Positions 60,350 through 64,000 of a DNA stretch of 64,000 nt are shown piece after piece. The stretch is from Polyangiaceae bacterium (GTDB taxonomy: Bacteria > Myxococcota_A > Polyangia > Polyangiales > Polyangiaceae): assembly GCA_029266615.1 (NCBI GenBank), contig JAQSWN010000008.1, positions 1 through 64,000 on the forward strand. Reading direction: 5' to 3'. The position numbers and the translations under genes are program-made. The notes below the pieces were generated by a model. It made no database searches, was not told the DNA's origin, and saw only the letters and a list, made by a program, of their open reading frames with translations. Position 1 is the first letter of the stretch, and each line of letters starts with the position of its first letter.

Positions 60350-60743
60350 TGGCGTAGCTCTCGAAGGCCTTGCCGGCACCGTACGAGCCCATGACCACGA
60401 CGGCGGCGGTCGCGCCGGCGCTAATCTTCGCTGCCGTGAGAGGAGCCTCGCTCTCGTACTCGGTGCCGTCGGTGGTGGTGACCACCACATCCAGCAGGAT
60501 GGCCTTGGAACCCTTCATGATGTCGTAGTCTTCGCTGGACGTATTCTTGGCATCGAAATCCAAAAGCACCGTGTTGAAGCTCGGTGAGTCCGTGCGCTTC
60601 GTTTCGGTGAGCTCGATGGAGCTGGCCAGGCAATCGGGGTCCCCGCTGGCACCACCATTGGGGCCGGCATCCGAATCCGAGCCGCACGCCGTGCTCGCGA
60701 AGGCGGCGAGAACCAAACAAGAACTGACCCAGTGCGTCTTCAT
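60330..60743 (-). CDS. Small lipoprotein with FxLyD-like domain
   Basis: ATG 60743 (MKTHWVSSCLVLAAF) gives 137 residues with lipobox STAC. The mature part (CLASSIELTETKRTDSPSFN, LLDFDAKNTSSEDYDIMKGS, VVTTTDGTEYESEAPLTAAKISAGA) looks like one beta-sandwich of the type found in small secreted bacterial proteins. Function unknown. The 3' end overlaps the kinase gene. No partners are visible. Confidence 0.7.
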   Translation of the reverse strand: MKTHWVSSCLVLAAFASTACGSDSDAGPNGGASGDPDCLASSIELTETKRTDSPSFNTVLLDFDAKNTSSEDYDIMKGSKAILLDVVVTTTDGTEYESEAPLTAAKISAGATAAVVVMGSYGAGKAFESYAITRRCR

Positions 60744-60935
60744 CACGATGATCCTACCTCTCGAGTGCCGCTGGAATTGGCCGACAACTCCCATGAGTAG
60801 CCTAAGCCGAACCGCCCTGTGGCGCCTCGACGAAGCTCGAACACGCGAGCAAGCCGCCGCGTTGAACGCAACTGCAACTTAGGCCTTCAGGCCGATTCAC
60901 CTACATCCTGCGCGCGGTGGAGAGCCGTACTGGTC

Positions 60936-60978
60936 AAAAAACCGAAAGCCCCAGTCGCCGTTGCGGCACCTGGGGCTT
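60936..60978 (-). terminator. Rho-independent terminator for the DUF4394 gene
   Basis: On the minus strand, AAGCCCCAG and CTGGGGCTT (60970-60978 and 60946-60954 on the plus strand) form a perfect 9-bp stem with a 15-nt loop. TCGG and six T follow (A-run 60936-60941 on the plus strand). It begins 41 bp past the stop codon of the gene at 61019. It is the clearest intrinsic terminator in the window. Confidence 0.85.
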
Positions 60979-61018
60979 CGATCTGTCTAACGATGCTGGG
61001 CGGGCCGGAGCCCGACCC

Positions 61019-63751
61019 TTACTTGAGGTCGATGGCCAAGCTGCGCAATTGCGGTGTTGCACCGCTACCGATCACGGCCGTACCGGTCGCTACCGGATAG
61101 AGTGTCGCGGCACCGGTGGCTAGATTGATGACGTAGAGGCTGGACGATGCGGAGACGGGGGCGGCCGGTAGAATCGCTGCAAGAGCGAGCCCGTTGCGAC
61201 CTCCCGCGATGTCGAAGCCCGCGTCACCAGCAGCGTCGACGCCTAGGGGCCCGATCGTGGTCAACACGCCGTCGTTCGGGTTGGTGTTCCCTTGGCGAAC
61301 CAAGGTGTCCGTCGCTGAATCGATGTCGAACAAGGTCGTCGCCGTCGCGCTCGCGAAGCTGTTGGTGTACGCGCTCGCCACCACCGCAGAAGTCAGCAGT
61401 GCGTCCGTAAAGACCGCACCCGCCAACTGAGGGGTAACGCCAATCGTGCGGGCCGAGGGAACGATGCGCAAGTTGGCATTGGCGTCGTCCACGACTCGGA
61501 GCAGGTCAGCCGCCGGGTTGAAGTCGACGCCGTGCAGCCCCGTGGCCAGGACGCTGAAAGGCGCGTCATCCGTAGCAGCCGCGCTGAGCACGGCCACGAG
61601 CGTCGCGGCACCGGTGGCGGTATCCAAGGTGTAGAGCCGCCCACTGCTGCCAACCGCGTAGAGCCTGCCGTCCAGCGGTCGAACGTCGATTCCCTTGACG
61701 GTCTCGCTGGGCTGGAGGCCAGAGATGGCTACGTCCGTGACGGTGTTGGGCGTGCGAGGGCTGAAGCTGACGAGGTGGTCCGTCGACGTGAGCGCGCGCA
61801 CAGTCGCGGTGGGGCTGGCGACGAAAGCGAGACCGCGCAGCGCTTCGCCTCCGCCGATCGTGGCGTTGGCGACCCCCGGCGGATTCGTGCCCGCGCCCGT
61901 TTCGAGATCGATGCTGATGAGCGTCGAGGTCGTGGCCGCACCGATGGTGACGGCGGCGAGGGCCGAGCCCGCGACGCCGGTTTTGCCATCGATATCGAAG
62001 CCATTGACGGCCGTGATGTCGCCGACGCCCAGGACGCCGACCGAAGCGACGACGCCGCAATTCGGGTTACCGCTATCACCCGGGCAAGCAGCGCCCGTGG
62101 CGGCATCCGCACCCACGCGAGCCAAAGAGTCCGTCGCTGCGTCGAGCACGAACAGCGTGGTGGTGCGAGCACCGGCAAAGCTATTGGTGTACGCGGCGGC
62201 CGTCACTCCCGTGGCCGCGGCGCCGCTCAAGTCGGTGTCCGTCGTCACGCCGGCGGCCGCGTCGAGGTTGATGCGCAAATTTTGGCCCGCGTTACTGACG
62301 ATGCGCAAGCGATCGGGCACGGGATTGAAGTCGATGCCAAAGTCCGTTCCGGTAAGAGCGCTGAAGGGACTGCTCGCATCCGCGACGTCCGCCGCCAGCG
62401 TACGGGCGACCACCGCGTCTGCATTGGCCGCGGTCACGGGAGCGCCCAGCGAGGTCGGCAGCGTGTAGAGCTTACCTGCGCTGGAGAGCGCATACAGCTT
62501 GCCGTCCGCGGGTCGCACGTCGATGCCGCGCACGTCTTCGCCCTCGGAAAGCCCCGCAATCGCCTGGCTCGAGCAAAGCTTGCCCGGTGCGGAGCGGTTG
62601 AAGCTGATGAGCTTATTGCTCGCGGTGACGCCCACCAGCTCGCCCAACGGTTGTGTGAGGGGGGTCGTGGACGAGGCCACGCTGATACCAACCAAGGATT
62701 CCGTGGCTTTGAGCTGGATTTCCCGCGCGTTGGTCGCGGCGCCCGTGCTCAGGCTCACGTCGTAGATGCGATCACCGGTCGCGTCACTGAGCACGGCGAC
62801 AGCAGTGTTTACCAAGTTGCTCGCTGCGTCCTCGGTAGTGATGATCTCGAAGCCGTTGAGGGCTGCCTGCGCGCCCGCCCCCAGGTTGCCGACCGCAGTG
62901 AGCTTGCCGTCGTTGGGCGGGTCCTGCAGCAGCAACTTGCCCGCGCTCGGGTCGATGACGTAGAGGCGCGTGCGGCAGGCGGCAGCGAAGTTGTTCGTGT
63001 AAGCGGCCGCGCTCACCGTCGGCGCCGCAGGGTTGAGGGCGCCGTCCGTAGTCGTGTTGTCCACGACGTCTACGTTGATACGCAGGTTCTGACCGGTGTC
63101 GCTCACGACACGTAGCCGGTTCGCGACAGGGTTGAAGTCCACGCCGAACTTCGTTCCCGAGAGCGCCACATAGGCGTCAGACGTGTCGGCCGGGTCGGCC
63201 TTGAGCGTCGCTTTGAGCGTCGCAGCGCCCGTCTGAAGATTCACGGTGTACAACTTGCCAGCGTCGGAGAGCACGTAGAGAGCGCCGTCCGAGGGACGAA
63301 AGTCCATGCCGACGGGGGTCTCACTGGCTGGCACACCGCTCAGCTCGACAGCGCTGGCGACGTCGCCCGATGCGCGCTCTACGAAGAGCAAACGACTTTG
63401 GTCCGTCAGCACGTAGGTGTCGCCGACCGGCTCGCTGCCGCCCTCGCCGCCCGCGCCCGCCTGACTGGGAGCATCACCGGCCACCCCGCTGCCCGCGGTG
63501 GACACGCTACCGCCGGCGGGAGAGCTGCCGCCCAATGACGGGGTGCCGCCCTTGCCGCCGCTGCCCTTACCGCCACCGCCCGTGCCACCGCCGTCTTCGC
63601 CAGCACCGTCTCCGGCGGAGTTTCCCTCTCCCGACGCTCCCCCCATCCCGTTCGGACCCGACGCATCGTCGTCCGAGCAGGCCGCGAGCATGATTGCCGG
63701 GACGAGTACTGCGAGCACACCAAAGCCGTTGCGTTTCCCTATAAGACGCAT
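61019..63751 (-). CDS. Lipoprotein with three tandem DUF4394 repeats
   Basis: ATG 63751 has AGGAG upstream. It has 910 residues with lipobox LAAC, a Gly-rich linker of about 80 residues, and three related blocks of about 250 residues. Each block carries GIDVRP.DG.LYAL..G.LYT, GVDFNP..D.LR.VS..GQNLRI and AAYTN.FA in order (examples GMDFRPSDGALYVLSDAGKL, GIDVRPADGKLYALSSAGKL, GIDVRPLDGRLYAVGSSGRL). DUF4394 is a probable beta-propeller-like surface domain of unknown job. The tandem arrangement suggests one extended or closed propeller. Gene-specific rho-independent terminator follows. Confidence 0.9.
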   Translation of the reverse strand: MRLIGKRNGFGVLAVLVPAIMLAACSDDDASGPNGMGGASGEGNSAGDGAGEDGGGTGGGGKGSGGKGGTPSLGGSSPAGGSVSTAGSGVAGDAPSQAGAGGEGGSEPVGDTYVLTDQSRLLFVERASGDVASAVELSGVPASETPVGMDFRPSDGALYVLSDAGKLYTVNLQTGAATLKATLKADPADTSDAYVALSGTKFGVDFNPVANRLRVVSDTGQNLRINVDVVDNTTTDGALNPAAPTVSAAAYTNNFAAACRTRLYVIDPSAGKLLLQDPPNDGKLTAVGNLGAGAQAALNGFEIITTEDAASNLVNTAVAVLSDATGDRIYDVSLSTGAATNAREIQLKATESLVGISVASSTTPLTQPLGELVGVTASNKLISFNRSAPGKLCSSQAIAGLSEGEDVRGIDVRPADGKLYALSSAGKLYTLPTSLGAPVTAANADAVVARTLAADVADASSPFSALTGTDFGIDFNPVPDRLRIVSNAGQNLRINLDAAAGVTTDTDLSGAAATGVTAAAYTNSFAGARTTTLFVLDAATDSLARVGADAATGAACPGDSGNPNCGVVASVGVLGVGDITAVNGFDIDGKTGVAGSALAAVTIGAATTSTLISIDLETGAGTNPPGVANATIGGGEALRGLAFVASPTATVRALTSTDHLVSFSPRTPNTVTDVAISGLQPSETVKGIDVRPLDGRLYAVGSSGRLYTLDTATGAATLVAVLSAAATDDAPFSVLATGLHGVDFNPAADLLRVVDDANANLRIVPSARTIGVTPQLAGAVFTDALLTSAVVASAYTNSFASATATTLFDIDSATDTLVRQGNTNPNDGVLTTIGPLGVDAAGDAGFDIAGGRNGLALAAILPAAPVSASSSLYVINLATGAATLYPVATGTAVIGSGATPQLRSLAIDLK

Positions 63752-63862
63752 GCGTTCTCCTAGCTCACGGGATCTGCCGTGTGCAGAAGTACGCTTCACC
63801 AGCGAATTGGGATCGCGGCCGCTCGTGTGAGGCCGTTTTTGTCTCGCGTTGAACCCCTACCC

Positions 63863-64000
63863 TCAGAGCGCCCGGAAGCTGACGTCGCCTTCCAGGCCTT
63901 GGACAGGAAACTCTAGAGGACGCGCCGAGATCGAGAAGGTGTAGTCATTTCGATGCACCTTCGAATCGCACTCCAGGACCAATGGCTGACCCGGACGGAC
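63863..64000 (-). CDS. Partial CDS, C-terminal end only
   Basis: The minus-strand frame ending at the stop 63863-63865 is open to the window edge (45 codons) and reads protein-like: PLVLECDSKVHRNDYTFSI, then FPVQGLEGDVSFRAL. The start lies beyond the window. The pattern of beta-strand segments suggests the end of a beta-rich protein. No family can be assigned. It is on the same strand as the DUF4394 gene and 111 bp before its start. Confidence 0.55.
   Translation of the reverse strand, partial: VRPGQPLVLECDSKVHRNDYTFSISARPLEFPVQGLEGDVSFRAL

Noticed and set aside
61532-63115. 527-residue plus-strand open frame
   Set aside because: Antisense to the triple DUF4394 lipoprotein, Arg-rich and without motifs.
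1-64000. tRNA, rRNA, CRISPR arrays, insertion sequences, prophage
   Set aside because: I looked for cloverleaf-type sequences, regular repeats with spacers and transposase motifs and saw none. Short tRNAs could still be missed without a covariance search.

Overview
This looks like a chromosomal window from a myxobacterium, most likely of the Polyangiales/Sorangiineae type. The DNA is GC-rich. Many secreted proteins are lipoproteins with Gly/Ser/Thr-rich linkers after the lipobox. Two proteins end in a MYXO-CTERM-like Cys-TM-Arg tail. There are also a DUF4215/fibro-slime protein, eukaryote-like Ser/Thr kinases, a PP2C phosphatase, ECF sigma factors and a C-type-lectin metalloprotease. No rRNA, tRNA, CRISPR array, phage or intact insertion sequence was recognised. 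The taxonomic call is inference from gene style, not from a marker gene.

Layout. 0.3-4.0 kb holds surface and secreted proteins: a GH16 glucanase, a BON-domain protein, a Cys-rich lipoprotein and a pilin-like membrane protein. 4.1-9.0 kb holds an ABC exporter-like protein whose ATPase motifs are destroyed. It is followed by a large carboxylate-reductase-like adenylation/carrier/reductase enzyme that resembles fungal NRPS-like reductases and has a broken 5' end. 9.2-12.0 kb is ilvC followed by a modF-like double ATPase. 12.3-21.5 kb is a secreted and outer-membrane protein region: lipoproteins, a MYXO-CTERM beta-propeller-like protein, the metalloprotease-lectin, and a TonB-domain/TonB-receptor fusion divergently overlapping a lipoprotein. 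21.6-27.9 kb has an ArsR regulator and an RND efflux pair with a palindromic operator, then a LysR regulator and a DoxX protein that share a second palindrome.

28-33.3 kb carries the fibro-slime lipoprotein, PP2C, and a lipase-maturation-factor/thioredoxin pair. 33.5-41.8 kb is a mixed region: orphan ParD-like antitoxin, HDAC-like deacetylase with an unknown partner, two DHFR/RibD-like reductases, a Bax-inhibitor-1 protein, a HELAH peptidase-like protein, and a two-gene membrane operon. 41.9-44.6 kb is a tightly overlapping four-gene ECF sigma cassette. 44.6-50.4 kb has redox and regulatory genes: VOC protein, FAD monooxygenase, SDR with divergent LysR, a second SDR and an ECF sigma factor. 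50.8-54.7 kb is pstSCAB without phoU. 54.7-60.3 kb is a signalling block: atypical protein kinase, hybrid histidine kinase, and a Ser/Thr kinase whose glycine loop lies outside any canonical ORF. 60.3-64 kb holds a small lipoprotein, a triple-DUF4394 lipoprotein with a clear rho-independent terminator, and the 3' end of a gene running off the window.

The window is packed. Several neighbouring genes overlap by 1-4 bases, suggesting translational coupling, and three convergent pairs overlap at their 3' ends. Hairpins without T-tracts lie after several genes. The points most worth following are the fungal-type reductase, the pseudo-ATPase transporter next to it, the two shared-operator systems, the ECF cassette and the atypical kinases.
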